A stretch of DNA of 64,000 nt from contig NZ_LR214986.1 in the NCBI RefSeq assembly GCF_900660545.1, forward strand, positions 310,001-374,000, given 5' to 3'. Source of the DNA: Mycoplasmopsis cynos. Lineage in GTDB: Bacteria > Bacillota_I > Bacilli_A > Mycoplasmatales > Metamycoplasmataceae. Numbering within the stretch: the first letter of the stretch is position 1; every line of letters begins with the position of its first letter. Of this stretch, positions 1-11,790 are shown in pieces. The position numbers and the translations under genes are program-made. A model generated the notes under the pieces. That model saw only the letters and a program-made list of their open reading frames with translations, was not told the DNA's origin and searched no databases.

Positions 1-1299
1 GGTCGTTGCATACTTTTTCAAAACTTCGAAAAGACCCAAGCGTTTCAAGGAATTACACTACCAAATAACGCATTTAAATTTGGTGAATTAGTTATTGATG
101 AACCGATTGAAGACCCAATTGATACTAAAAAGACACCATTAGAATTACAACAGCTTTATGAAGTGCAGGAAGAAAAAATACCACTTTTAATTCAAAATAC
201 AGTTTTAAGAACACAAGCACCTGATAATTTTCAAATCAAAGTAAAGTTTTTTTACAATATTTTTACAACAGAGCATTTTTTAATACAAAAGTTTCATAAT
301 GTAGTTTTACCGATTTTAACACCAGATGGTAATCCAAATAATTTAATAATGGAAAAATTAATTAAAGAGCATTATATACAAAAAACAGATGCTAATTTTG
401 ATGATGATTTAGGCATAACTATTACAATGTTCGCAAAAACTTTTGTACCAAAAAAAGAATTAAGTGCAATACAAATGAAAAACCTAAATTCTTTAAAAAA
501 TAAGAATTTACGTTTATGGATTGTTACAGTTGCAGGATTTGTTTTTTTAGATGAAACACAAAAAACTAATTACTTTTTAAAGCCTTATATCATAAATAAT
601 TTAGGTGAGATTAGAAAAGAAATAGAATTAGTAGAAAAAGAATACTTTTATACGCTTTTAAAAAATAATGAAATTTATTCGATTTGAGATGGTTTTGATC
701 CAGGTAAAGTTGATAATGCGTCGTGAGTGCGTGTTGCATTAACTAAAAAAGGAGAAATTTTAGTTTTAGAAGCAGTAGAAGATATTAAAGCTATTACAAA
801 AACAGATAGTAGATTACAAAATTGTAGAGCATTATTAAAAATAATTGATGAAAGCAATAAAGATATAATGCAATATTTAAAAAATAAAAATTCTCTTGAT
901 GATGAAGAAATTTTAACAGCAGAAACATTTAACAGTGTTATCGCTTGTGATAACGATATTATTATTGAAAACTTAAATGCAATTGCATCAGAAATGCAAT
1001 TAGATAACATTTATGCAGTTAAAGCAAATAGACGTGATACAAATAAACAAGCTTTCGGCATTGTGTCTCGTCAAAATTGAGAAAAATTTATTTTTGCTAA
1101 TGGTCTTATTAAATTAATAAATTCACAAGGTAGTAAAAAACTTTTAGAAAACTTTACTAAACAAGTTATACCCGACCAAGAATTAAAAAGAGATGAAAGT
1201 ATTTTTGCAGAAATTTACGATTTAATTAATGCTTTTGAAATGGCGTGTTCGTTTATATATAAAAATCAATATTTAATTTTTCAAAGCAAAGGAGAATAA
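1..1299 (+). CDS. Phage terminase large subunit (3' part; start lies before the window)
   Basis: The reading frame is open from base 1 and runs through three TGA (Trp) codons to TAA at 1297-1299, giving 432 visible residues. The motif GFDPGKVDNASWV (bases 691-729) looks like the first metal-binding aspartate of the RNase H-like nuclease domain of terminase large subunits, which cuts concatemeric phage DNA during packaging. The ATPase domain with its Walker motifs would lie mostly upstream of the window and cannot be seen. The next gene starts at the following base and looks like a portal, the normal order terL-portal. The assignment rests on this motif and on position, so the family is likely but not proven. 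Confidence 0.72.
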
Positions 1300-2511
1300 A
1301 TGTCAAAAACAAATGAAGAAATTTTTAAATCAAATTTTATATTAACTAATTCTCAAAATTTTAATTCTATTTTCGGCGAAGGAAAAGAGTTTAAAATACC
1401 AGATAGTAAAAAACAATTTGAAAATGATGGCGCAGTACAACAAATGACACAACTCGCTAACGCTTTACCAAAAATAGAATTAGAAAATCAAAAAGAATTA
1501 TTAAAGTTTTTGAATAATAATTATTTTTTAGAATTAATACAAAAATTAGAGGTAATGCTTTATAAAAAAGGATTAGCCGCATTAGGTATTTTAGAAAATA
1601 AAAAAATAGTTTTAGCAGAAGTAATAGATTATGCGTTTAATTTAGATAATAAATTATCTTTTTTAAAAGTTTCATTAGGACAACAAAAAATAAAAAATGA
1701 AGTTTTTGAAGTTGTTTATGAATATGATTTAGATAGTAATTACATTAAAAAATATGGTATTAGCACTAGAACAGGCAAAACAATATCGCCAAAAGAATTA
1801 TTTGGTAGCACTTATAAACAAGAATTAAATGTTAATAATTTTATACCATTTACTGTTTTCAAAAATAAAGCAAGTGAAGCACCAGATATCGAAATGGTAA
1901 ATCCTGAACTTTTTGAAATCTTAAATGCTAAATATAAATCATTAATTTTAGATATGTATTTATCTTTACCAATACCCCAAGTACAATGAAATGTCGGCGG
2001 TACAAAAGCAGACCAAATTGTTAAAAATCTTTTTAGCTTAGATAATAATAGAACGGTTAAAATCGATAGCAAAGCGACAATATCTGCGTTAGGTGATAAT
2101 TTTGATATTAAATATGCACCAACACAAGCACCTCAAATTATCTCAACAATTGAAAATTTAATTTATTGAATTAAAAAATCTTTATTAATTAAAAAAGATG
2201 GTGATGATGGTGGTACTCATAATAAGCACAATGCAGAAATAGCTACATTAAATTCAGCGTATGAAGATTATATTGAAATGAAAGCAAATTTAAGAGAGAT
2301 ATATTATCAAAACTTTTTTAAAATCATTTTAAGAATACTTAAATTAAACTATGAACAAGATATAAATGTTATTGTTGTTTCTTCAACTAAATGATTAGAA
2401 GAACAAGCAAAACAATTACAAATAACACAAAATGGTGTTATGCTAAATAATAATCAAGTAGTGCATCAATTAGACCAAGAGGAAGACCAAAATGGACGCA
2501 TTAACAATTAG
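1300..2511 (+). CDS. Putative phage portal protein
   Basis: This is a 403-aa protein that starts directly behind the terminase stop, with GGAG upstream. No sharp motif is visible. The call rests on place (between terminase and scaffold/capsid genes), size, and a long helical C-terminal third rich in Glu, Lys and Gln, as in dodecameric portal proteins that form the DNA channel at one capsid vertex. Two internal TGA codons encode Trp (first at 1987-1989). Its end overlaps the next gene by 20 bases (2492-2511), which suggests translational coupling. It could be another head protein, but no better portal candidate exists nearby. Confidence 0.55.
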
Positions 2512-4471
2512 TGATAACATAACAACTTTATATGTTTATAAAATTAAAAATTTTATAGAAAAACAAAAACTAGAAACAAACTCTAAAAATTTTATTAGAC
2601 TTGAATTTGTCGGTGAATTTGATGCAACAATTACAGCAAGAGCAAAACAAACAAATTTAAATTTAGATAATAAAATTTTAAAACTAGGTTTAAATGATAG
2701 TTTAACAGTCGCTATTGATGATAATTTTATTTTTGATGAAAATGAGTTTTATTTTATTTTAGGCTCAAAATATCAAGCGCATACAGGTTTATATGATGCT
2801 TACTATTTTGAAACAAAAATTGATGAACTAATTTTTAATGATTTAGGTGATGATAAAATCCAAGAATTTACAATAACTAAATTAAAATCTTTTAAAGAAT
2901 TAAATGACATAGAATTTATTGTTGTTAATGATGAAGATGATGTTAATAATGAATTAGAAGTTGTTAATGCAGATGATAAAATCGATATTACTAGTTATCA
3001 ACTAGAATTTTACTCATCAGCATTAATCAATCAAATAATGCACTTTAAAAATGATTTTTTTGAAGTCCCTAATTTTGAAATTAAAGATAATAAAAAACCT
3101 ATTTTAATTTTTGCTAATCCAACCGCAGTTTATGATAATACTTATTCTTTATTTTTATGAAACATCTCAAAATTTTATGTAGATAATTGAAGTGTTATAA
3201 GTTTCTTTTTAAGACGCTTAACATTAGAATATCATAAAAATTATGAACATTATTTAAAGCAAATTGTTAATAATGGTAGTCATCGCGAAATACTAAAAGA
3301 ATGTGCTTATAACACCTATGTAGAGTTTCAAGGCACAGAAACCCAACGTAAAGAATGAGCAGATAAAAACGGTAATGCAAAAAGCTCAGACATTAACGAC
3401 TATTTAATCCGTAATTTTTTATCAATTAGACCAGAAGCAGAAAAGATAAAGTTTTTAAGTTTATTATTAATGTTTTCAGAGCAAATTGCTTCGTCTTATT
3501 GTTGAAAAGGTGGATTAAATGATGAACATAAAGCAGCATTACCAATGACGGCACATTTTAAAGATATTGCTAATGAATATTATGTTGATAATCCTAGAAT
3601 TGTTTTAGAAAGTTTATTATATAGTACAAACGAACAAGATAATAACGATATAAAATTTGGTGTATATAATCAATTTTTAAATAAAAATATTTTCTTTTTA
3701 AATGGTAAAACAGTGCAATTCGCATTAACACCAGACCAATTCGAAGAACCAGAATTATCACAAAGACCTATTGACTTCAATAATAAAACTTTAAATCTAA
3801 ATTATCCATTTTATTTATTTTTAACAGAACAAGATACAAGTAGCATTTTAGGTTTAAGTAGTACAATTCGCGGCCATTCAAAAGAAGTTATTAAAGATGA
3901 TATTTTAGTATGAAGTGGTATTAAAGATGATAATAAAGCTCAGATTATTAATTGAGAGCAAGAAGTACAAAAATATCTTGCATCAGAATATCCTCATTCA
4001 GATTTTGAACTTTCAATTTTAGGAAGACAAGATATTTATACACGTTTATCAAATGTCCCTCTTGTTATTGAAAATAATTATTATTATGATGCACTTTTTC
4101 AAAAGCAAAAATTATATTTTAAAAAAGATAAATTTTATTTAAATGATAGTGATGCGTCCGAAGGATTAAATTCACCAGCAATAAGACACGAATATTTAAA
4201 AATACGTGTAGTTAAAAAAGATTATGATAACTTATTTACTTTTGAAAATCAAAATTTATTTATGATTAATAATCCAAATGACTTAAATAAAAAAATAAAT
4301 AATCATATTAACAAAATTGAGTTTTTTACAAATCCAGATAAAGTAATTATTAAAGGTGCATTTTTACAAGATTATAAAATAATTTTAAAAGGTGGTGCTT
4401 TTGAAAATGGTAAAGAATTTAATATTAAATCAGACAATAAATTAACTAATAAATTAATTTTTTGAAAATAA
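2492..4471 (+). CDS. Unknown 659-aa phage protein between portal and scaffold
   Basis: This long acidic protein overlaps the portal gene by 20 bases and reads through several TGA (Trp) codons, the last just before TAA at 4469-4471. I recognise no domain. It has no obvious signal peptide or membrane segment and contains alternating beta-rich and acidic stretches, with an Asp/Asn/Glu-rich part around residues 150-165. In most tailed phages this slot holds a small head-morphogenesis protein or protease. A 659-aa protein is large for that, so it may be a neck, minor head or portal-associated structural protein. That role is inferred from position only. Confidence 0.6.
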
Positions 4472-4513
4472 AAACCAGGGAACCGCAGCCCAAAAAAGAC
4501 GGAGGAGTTATTA

Positions 4514-5014
4514 ATGAAACTATTCGAAAATTTATCTCAAAAACTTGGCATATCTTGTCAAGAAATGAATGAAAAATTAGGTATTAAGGAAAATGCTAGC
4601 AAGCCGGAAATACTTAATGCATTAGGTGTTTATGCTATTTTTGATGAAAAAGAAAACTTATCTAGTTATATCGCAGATAAAATAAGCAATAAGACCAAAG
4701 AATTAGAAGCTTCAAACTTAGAAAAAGAAAAAGCATTAAATGAAATTAATGAATTAAAAAATCAACTTTCTAATTTTGAAACTACTAAATCACATTTAAA
4801 AGAACTTATTAAAAATGAGTTTAATAAAATCGACTTCACAACTAAAACAGATTTTGAACAATTAGATATAAGTAAAATAGATTATTCTAATGTTAAAAAA
4901 TCAATATTGCAACAAGCAAGCGAACTTAATTGAGAAGTTAAAGAACAACCCCAAACACAAGAACAACCCCAAGAAAGCAATTTTAAAGCAAAGGGAATAT
5001 TAACAAGATATTAA
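4514..5014 (+). CDS. Putative capsid scaffolding protein
   Basis: This 166-aa protein has a good ribosome binding site (ggagg, 4502-4506) and lies just before the major capsid gene. The N-terminal part is short and mixed. Residues from about 58 to 100 are a strongly predicted coiled coil (KTKELEASNLEKEKALNEI and following heptads). The C-terminal tail is rich in Gln, Pro and Glu. Coiled-coil content, size and position match phage scaffolding proteins, which guide capsid assembly and then leave. One TGA codon (4931-4933) encodes Trp. There is no sequence motif specific to scaffolds. Confidence 0.55.
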
Positions 5015-5030
5015 TAAAGGAGAATTTTAT

Positions 5031-6008
5031 ATGGCAAATGAATTAACATTAAAAAGTGCGTTGCAAACAGAATTTAGTTTAGTGCAACCAAAAACAACAC
5101 ACGGAGCAAATTTAACACTTCAAGCAGCACAAATGGAAAGAGCATTATCTAGTTTAGTAGATAAATCATTATTTTTAAATATTTGTAAAAATACTGTTAT
5201 TTTAGAAAGCTCAGATTTAAACGTTAAAATACAAAAAGTAGTGGGTTCTAAATTTAGTCCTAAAACTGCGATTGGAACAGGTACAGCTAATAAATGACGT
5301 CTTGGTGGAAGTATTAACGTAAGTTGAAATGAACCAGTTACAGTTTTTGAAGCAATTACAGCATTTGAAAAAGAATTATTACCAATTGATTTAGCATCAA
5401 GTAAAGCAGCAAAAGTCGCAAATCAATGAAGTAGAATTTTTGAAAGAACAGCATTTAAAGAATTAGAAAATAAAATTATTACAGATAAAACCCAAATTCA
5501 AAAAGACTTATCAAAAATGCAAGCATTAGAAGTTTATAATGAACTTGTTAAAAAAGCAACAGAATTAACAGAAACAGTTGATACAGAGCAAGGTATTGAC
5601 TTAATCGAAAGAGATAATGTTGTTATTATGGTTAAACCTGCTTTATTCGATAAGTTAGCGCAAGCTAAATTAACAGGGAATGGTGTTTTAGAAGCATTTG
5701 AATTAGGACAATATGGAATATCAAGTATCGCAGGATATAAAATCTATGCAAACCCATTTTTAAGACAATTTGACGCAATTGTTTTAGCAGACTTTATTGG
5801 TTTTGGTGCAATGTCACCAATTGCAATGTCATATGGTAAAATTGATAATCTTTCAAATGATTTAGGATTTTATTTTGAAGGTAAAGACGCATATGCATTT
5901 TTATACGATAAATTAGCATATGGTTTTGCAGCAACACAAAAAACAGCAGACGAGCAAGGAAAGAGAATAGAATTACCAAACGCAAACCAAGAATTAAAAG
6001 ACAAATAA
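5031..6008 (+). CDS. Major capsid protein (HK97-like, putative)
   Basis: This 325-aa protein follows the scaffold candidate at a short distance, with an aaggag site before ATG. Its length, its place after terminase, portal and scaffold, and its composition (an N-terminal helical region, then a mixed alpha/beta region with many Ala and Gly) fit a major capsid protein of the HK97 fold, although the fold cannot be proven by eye. Several TGA codons encode Trp (first at 5295-5297). The gene ends one base before the next start, consistent with a late morphogenesis operon. Confidence 0.65.
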
Positions 6009-6009
6009 T

Positions 6010-7323
6010 ATGTTATTAATAACAACTACCCCAGAATTTAAAAAAGTAGTTATTAAAGATAATGAAAGGACTAGCAAATCACTTTTTAATTTTGGTGAGT
6101 TGCTTAGTTCTTTTTTTATTGATATTCTTGGTGATATTGTTATTGATGTTTTAACAGTTGCGTTTATACCGCTTGGAGCAGGTACATTTTTAATCAGAGC
6201 AGGCGCTAAGTTTATTAAAAATATTTTGTTAGATTTAGCGCGTACAGGAAAAGTTGATTGAGAAAATACTTTTTTAAATTTAGGTATTGACTTATTGTTT
6301 ATTGGAGCATCATTTGCAACTAAAACAGCATTAAATACAACTAAAAGATTAGCAAAAACTAATAAACTAGCAAAAGCAATTTATAACACATATTCAACAG
6401 CAAAAAAAGGTTATGATTTTGTTAAAAAAGGAATTATTGAAAAGATAGCAGAAGCATCTAAAAAAACAATTCAAGCACTTCAAAAATCAGCAAAAGTTAG
6501 CCAAAGAATTAAAAACATTATTACACCTCAAAAAATTAGCTCATTAATTGAGCAAGGTAGAACAATATATCAAGCAATCAAAAATCCATTTTCTTTAATT
6601 ACAAAAGGAGCTAGTAAATTAAAAGGCCTTATTAATCAAAGAGTTAAAAAAACAATTGAAAAACAAGGTCTTAAATTTTGAACTTCAATAGCTCAAAAAA
6701 GAGCACTTAATGGAAAAATAAGCAATAAATTAGCTAAAAAATATGCACAAGCGCTTAATAAATTTGAAAAAGGACAAATTTATTTTAATTCAAAATGAGT
6801 AAGTGGTGTGCGTGTTTATAATCCGAAATATTGAGAGCAAACAAGATTTATAAGTTTCTTTTTATATTTTAAAAGACAAGCGACTAAAACTAAAAATAAT
6901 CCAAAAGGAAAAAGACCGCTTGAATTAGTGATGTCTATAAATAAATATTTTGAGTTTATTAATGCGTCATCAAAAGGACAATATTATTTAAACAATATTG
7001 CGTGAGGTTGAATTTTAGGAAAAGGTCGTAGGATATTAGATAATTTAACATTTAATAATTTAGATGAGTTATATGTATCAAAAGATTTTGAACGTTTTAG
7101 ATTATCTTTCAATAAAGTAGAAAATCAAAAAGAAGCATTATTAAACGACGTTGAAAACCTGGAAAGAGTTAAAAAGCATAGAACAAATAAAACACAATCA
7201 ATTGCATATGTTGATAAATTACAAAATGGAAAATATAAAATTAAATTTGCTAGAAATGTGAAAGATTTTAACTCTACACTATATACACGTCAAACGATAT
7301 ATAAAAAACAGAAAAGGAGATAA
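6010..7323 (+). CDS. Unknown 437-aa phage protein with hydrophobic N-terminal region
   Basis: This ORF starts one base after the capsid stop and reads through many TGA (Trp) codons to TAA at 7321-7323. Residues about 27-60 form a hydrophobic stretch (FFIDILGDIVIDVLTVAF, then a Gly/Ala-rich segment). A second weaker hydrophobic stretch lies near residues 90-105. The rest is very basic, with many Lys and Arg residues, and the C-terminus ends KKQKRR. A basic protein with amphipathic membrane-like segments downstream of the capsid gene might act in DNA ejection or as a head-tail or internal virion protein. I do not recognise the family, so this stays a guess. Confidence 0.6.
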
Positions 7324-7325
7324 AT

Positions 7326-9710
7326 ATGAATGAAGAAAAGTGAATAAAAATTAAAAACATTTTTGAAATAAATTTAGATGCGTTAAAACAAATAGCATTT
7401 AATCAAAATATTGCAATACCTAAAAGACTTAAAAAACTTTTTGGCGAATTAAACGATGAAGCAATTATTGACAAAATGCAGTTACACGTATTTTTAGCAA
7501 TAGATAATTTAGTTAATAATAAAATAACTAAATTACTTGAAGCAATTAATTACGATGAAACAAAATTTAAAGATGTTATTGGTGTTTATCGTGTGATGTC
7601 AGTGCATATTGCATTGTTACACGAAACACATTATCGTATTGTTTCAGAAACAGTACCAGAAATAGCAAATAGACAACGTTTAATATCTAATAATTTAAAT
7701 ACTTTTAATGAAGCACGTAATTTTTATTTAAATGAAAATTATTTAAATGAGCAAGCTTTAAGAACTATTGTTAATGCAGATTTTGAAAGTTTAGAAAATG
7801 AGCTTTTAATTTGAAAAAATAGAATTGAAAGCTCAGAAGTTTATAAAGAATTAAAAAATAAAACAAGTGATATACAAAATTTATTAGGTAAATATGAACA
7901 TTTAAAATTGTTATTTAATACAGAATTAAATGATTTAGAAAATCAAAGAATTGCACCACTTGAATTAAGCGCGCAAGCGTTAAATCAATTAGTTTCAGAG
8001 CAAATAAATAAAGCTAATGAATTAAGTGATAAAGTAACTACTTTTGAAACAAAAATTGATGATATACCAGAAACAATAAATCAAAATGTCGCAAATCGTT
8101 TAGAAAGTTTTAGCCAAAAAGATAATGAATTAGAACAAAAATATATGCAAATAAATCAAAAGGTTGATAATTTTAAAAGCGAACAAGATAATACAAACTT
8201 AGCAAATAATTCTAAATTTTTACAATGCAAAGAAAAAATAACATCATTAGAAACTAAATCATCACAAAACGAACAAAATATTAGTGTAATTAGAAATAAA
8301 TTACAAGAAGCAAATGAAGAACATAAAAATAATATAAAAGAATTGCAATCATCTAAAATAACAGCAGATTATGTAAATGATAAGTTATTAAATATTGAAG
8401 ACCCAACACAACCAACACACGCAGCAAATAAAAAGTATATTGACGCCATTATTGAGCGTGTGCCAGAATTATCAACAAATAATACTTTTAGTGGTCGTAA
8501 TACTTTTAATGATAATGTTAGTTTTGGTGGTAGTTTAGTTACTTCTAGCGCAAGCATTACACAAAACGAACAAGTGACAAATAAGCGTTATGTAGATACT
8601 AAAATATCAGAGCAGGCGCAAAGAATAACAGCAATAGAACAGTCACCAGGATTTACGCAAAATGAAAATGTTTTAACAACTCAAAATTTAAATGCAGTAC
8701 CGCGTGAAATGAAAACTTTAACAATAGTACCTGCTTCAGGAAATACAGCATCAATATTTTTATCAGGTAAAAACAACACAAAATGAGAATTTTTTAGCGA
8801 TGGAGGTTCTCGTAATTTTGGAGTATTTAATAAATCAGGTAATAAATATGCGTTAGAAATTAAACAAAATGGAGAAGTTAAAACTTTTGGCGTATTAAAT
8901 GTAAATAATAATAAAATAACTAATTTAGCTAATCCACAAAATGAAAAAGATGCAGTAAATAAAAAATATGTAGATGATAATAAAATTGATATTTTAGCAA
9001 ATACAGCTCAATTACAAGAAAATAACTATTTTAATGGTGATAATACGTTTCAAGGCAATGTTCAAATTAATAGAGCACTTTTTCTTATTGATACAGCAAA
9101 TAAAGTTAAATGATATTTTGGAACAACAGCAGATGGTAATTTAACAATTAGTGAATTTGATAGTTCGGATAACATTTTTATACTTAATAAAAACGGTAAC
9201 TTGGATGAAAATTGTAGTTTTTATAATTATTTAAAAAATAATTATGTAGATAAAAATTTTAAATATAGAGTTTTAACAAATAATGTTGGTACAGGACAAA
9301 TTGAAATAAATAGTAAATATTTAGACGATGGAAGTAGTGTTATAATACCGTGACCTACATCACTAGAAACAAATGAAAATACATTATATCTACGTTTATC
9401 TTTAACAGTTAAAGGAAGTAAAGTAAATGATTATTTAACATCAACAACATTTAGATTTTTGTTTAGTTATAAAGGCGATAATATTCAAGGTTTTAACGAT
9501 ATTTTAGAAGCAGATAGTTCTTTAAATTTTTATTATCCAAATGGTACAGATGAAATATTTTTAATGCGTGTTTTTGCTAATCCAGAAACAGATGGTGTTA
9601 AAGTAAATCATCAAGTTATAAAATTGTATGATGGTACACGTGCTTATAATCAACCGTTGCAATTCGAATATGCTTGAGCAGAAACATATTTAAAAAAACA
9701 AGATGCATAA
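7326..9710 (+). CDS. Phage tail fibre / receptor-binding protein
   Basis: The protein is 794 aa. The N-terminal half is helical with coiled-coil heptads between roughly residues 190 and 360. Three copies of a tail-fibre motif follow: HAANKKYIDAIIE, NEQVTNKRYVDTKIS and KDAVNKKYVDDNK, of the type x-x-x-NKxYVD found in fibres of many tailed phages. Between and after them are beta-rich repeats (TFSGRNTFNDNVSFGG and YFNGDNTFQGNVQ). This architecture predicts a trimeric fibre that binds the mycoplasma surface. The ATG at 7326 lies behind an aaggaga site. Several TGA codons encode Trp. The end overlaps the next gene by 8 bases. Confidence 0.8.
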
Positions 9711-10074
9711 TCCTGTTATTGAAGTTTTTGCAGCAGGTGGAGTAGGTGCGTGCTTATTAACAATTATTGTAATAGTCCGTTATTTTTTAAAGAAATATCA
9801 ATTACCTAAACAAGAACAACAAACAAAAAATGAAAATAATATTAATATCACACCGCAAAAAGAAGAAGGTTCAAACGTGCTCAAAGAATTGATTTATGCC
9901 AACAGAGACAGCATAGAAAAAGCGAAGGAAGAATTAGATGAAATTAATTTAAAAATTGAAAGACTTAGTTTAGCAATGATTTTATATGTTAAATCAAATG
10001 GCGTAGATGAAACTATAAAAAATGAATTTGAAAATATTATTAAAGGAGTAACTAGTGAAAAAAATAATAAATAA
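9703..10074 (+). CDS. Small membrane protein, holin-like candidate
   Basis: This 123-aa protein has one clear membrane segment near the N-terminus (residues about 10-29, AGGVGACLLTIIVIVRYF), then a linker and a charged coiled-coil tail (KAKEELDEINLKIERLSLA). It overlaps the tail-fibre gene by 8 bases. One-TM proteins with a coiled-coil tail at the end of a late operon are often holins or spanin-like lysis proteins, but mycoplasmas have no cell wall, so a lysis role would be unusual. It may instead be a superinfection or release factor. Function is inferred from shape and place only. Confidence 0.6.
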   Translation: MHNPVIEVFAAGGVGACLLTIIVIVRYFLKKYQLPKQEQQTKNENNINITPQKEEGSNVLKELIYANRDSIEKAKEELDEINLKIERLSLAMILYVKSNGVDETIKNEFENIIKGVTSEKNNK

Positions 10075-10219
10075 AATAATTGAATTTTTTAAATGATTAA
10101 AAGTTAATTCAAAAAATGCAGCAATAACTTTATTAGAAAACACTAAATTAGATAAAAATGATATTAAACGTTTAAAAAAAATAGTTGATAATGATGTTTT
10201 TAGCAATAAATCGGTATAA
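10055..10219 (+). CDS. Small basic protein at the end of the late operon
   Basis: This 54-aa reading frame starts with GTG at 10055, eight bases after an aaaggag site (10042-10048), and overlaps the preceding gene by 20 bases. It contains one TGA (Trp) and is rich in Lys, Asn and Ile, beginning KKIINKIIEFFKWLK and ending at TAA just before the terminator. The amphipathic N-terminus is all that can be described. The start is supported by the binding site. It is short, so it may not be a real gene. Confidence 0.5.
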
Positions 10220-10243
10220 TTATTATAAAGGTATAAAGATAAT

Positions 10244-10273
10244 AAAAATAACGCTTTAAGCGTTATTTTTATT
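10244..10273. terminator. Bidirectional terminator between convergent phage operons
   Basis: Bases 10244-10270 form a near-perfect palindrome with 13-base arms (aaaaataacgctt and aagcgttattttt) around a single base, ending in T-runs on both strands. It lies between the end of the rightward late operon and the stop of the leftward operon, so it can stop transcription from either side. Confidence 0.85.
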
Positions 10274-10666
10274 CTATTCAGTTTCGGCTAAATAATTTTG
10301 TGCTAATTTTAATTCAGCATTATATTCATTATATTCTCTTGTGCTAAAAGCGTGAAATTCAGGGCCATTTAACATTGTTTTGTATCTTTTATTATATTCA
10401 CTAAAAGTTCAAAAGCCGTAATAATGATTAGTAGTTTTTTCAATAAAGTACATTAATTGCTCAATTGACAAATCATCATTAAGTCAAACAGAATCATTTT
10501 CAACTGTTAAAAATTCTTTAAATTCAACAGAATCATCATCTAATTCATAAAAATAGCTTCATTCTTGTTCATTTGCTAGTTTATATAATTCTTTTTTTAA
10601 TTCTTCTTTATCGCTTTCAGTTTTATAAAAATTGTTGTAATTTGTTAAATCTATTTTTGTTTTCAT
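10274..10666 (-). CDS. Unknown 130-aa acidic phage protein
   Basis: This is the last gene of the leftward phage operon. It starts with ATG at 10666 behind a purine-rich gagagat site and ends with TAG at 10274, directly beside the terminator. Four TGA codons encode Trp. The protein is acidic, with an Asp/Glu-rich stretch near residues 38-52 (ELDDDSVEFKEFLTVEND) and many aromatic residues in the second half. The start overlaps the upstream nuclease gene by 16 bases. I recognise no family. Small acidic phage early proteins are sometimes anti-defence or DNA-mimic proteins, but nothing here proves that. Confidence 0.65.
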
Positions 10667-11160
10667 ATCATCTCTCCATTTTCAAAATTTATCATTGTTC
10701 ATTTATTATGCTTTTTAAATGCTAATAATGGTACTAGATTTAGTTTATTGCAAGCATTTAAAAAAGTTTTGTAATTAAAGTTATTTGTGTTCGTTTTTGA
10801 TGGTTTAACTTGTATTGCATAAACAATATTATCTTTTTTTGCTAATAAATCAATTTTATAAACAGTATCAACAAATGCATTTGTTGGTTGTGCTCAATTA
10901 AAACCATTATTTAAAAGCGTTTCAGTTAATTGCTTTTCTTTTTTATAATTTATAAAAGTTCAATACAACAACACTTGCTCGTATTCTTTTTTTAAATTTA
11001 GATCAATATTATTTTTTTGCATTCATAAATCAATTTTGATATTAAAATCATTGATTATTAATGCTCTAAACTGTTTATAATTAGTGCTATTATATTTTCA
11101 ACATATTTTTTTAATATTTAATCCTAATTGATTTAAAGCAGGCAATTTTAAGTGCGCCAC
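10651..11160 (-). CDS. Putative PD-(D/E)XK nuclease (restriction-enzyme-like), GTG start
   Basis: This 169-aa frame was assembled through several TGA (Trp) codons. Its core reads TVYKIDLLAKKDNIVYAIQVK: an Asp, about 14 residues of beta-hairpin, then Q-V-K. That spacing resembles the D...(D/E/Q)XK active site of type II restriction enzymes and related nucleases, with Gln in the acidic position as in some families. A likely start is GTG at 11160, overlapping the preceding gene by 13 bases; no ATG lies in a better place. It shares the operon with a C5 methyltransferase gene, so the two could form a phage-borne restriction-modification pair or an anti-host nuclease. The exact family is unknown. 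Confidence 0.6.
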
Positions 11161-11612
11161 GGTATACCTAATTTTTGTCTTGTTTCTTCTAATTTTTTTA
11201 CTTCATTTTTTAAATTTGTAAAATAACTATGTAACTCTACGCTATCAAATAGTTCATTTACATATTGCTTATGCATATCATTTAAATTTGCAAATATTTT
11301 TTCAATTGCGCTTTCTTTAATTTTTGTATATTTTTCAATTAATTTATTTACTTTATCTTCTTGTAAATTATTACTTTCTTCAACAGCACCAGCTCTAAAA
11401 TCTAATGTGTTTCTTAATAAAATAAGCGCATCAATTATTAAGTCTATTATTTGTTCTTTTTTAACTTCTAAGCGCTCTAAAAATCGTCCAGCACCTAAAA
11501 TATTATCTAAACACTCAAAACCGCTTAATTTTAAATTTAATATATTCTTTTTTAGTTCTTTTTCAATAAAAACTAAATCAGGTTTAATTAAATCACTAAT
11601 TTTTGTTATCAT
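11148..11612 (-). CDS. Unknown 154-aa helical phage protein
   Basis: The protein is almost entirely helical and charged, with coiled-coil potential over residues about 80-150 (EDKVNKLIEKYTKIKESAIE, later EVKKLEETRQKLG). It starts with ATG at 11612, overlapping the upstream 64-aa gene by 17 bases, and its end overlaps the nuclease gene. There is no Trp before the last few residues, so TGA reading is not needed. It lies between the methyltransferase and the nuclease genes and might be a partner of either. I recognise no family. Confidence 0.65.
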   Translation of the reverse strand: MITKISDLIKPDLVFIEKELKKNILNLKLSGFECLDNILGAGRFLERLEVKKEQIIDLIIDALILLRNTLDFRAGAVEESNNLQEDKVNKLIEKYTKIKESAIEKIFANLNDMHKQYVNELFDSVELHSYFTNLKNEVKKLEETRQKLGIPWRT

Positions 11613-11790
11613 CTAATAAATCTCTTTCTTCAAGTTCTTCATAATATAAATTTATTATCTCATCTAAAAGGTCTTCAGTTTGTTTAGATTTGATTTTATA
11701 GTGTAGTTTTAATAATTCTTTTGCTCAGTAAATAACTTCATCTTGCAGCCATATAACTTGCTTATATTTGTTTAATTCTTTTTCTTTCAT
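11596..11790 (-). CDS. Small 64-aa phage protein
   Basis: ATG at 11790 follows a ggggata site. The frame contains one TGA (Trp) and ends with TAG at 11596, overlapping the next gene by 17 bases and the methyltransferase gene by 19 bases. The peptide is helical and acidic towards its end (YYEELEERDLLDD). Tight overlaps on both sides support that it is translated. No function can be inferred. Confidence 0.6.
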
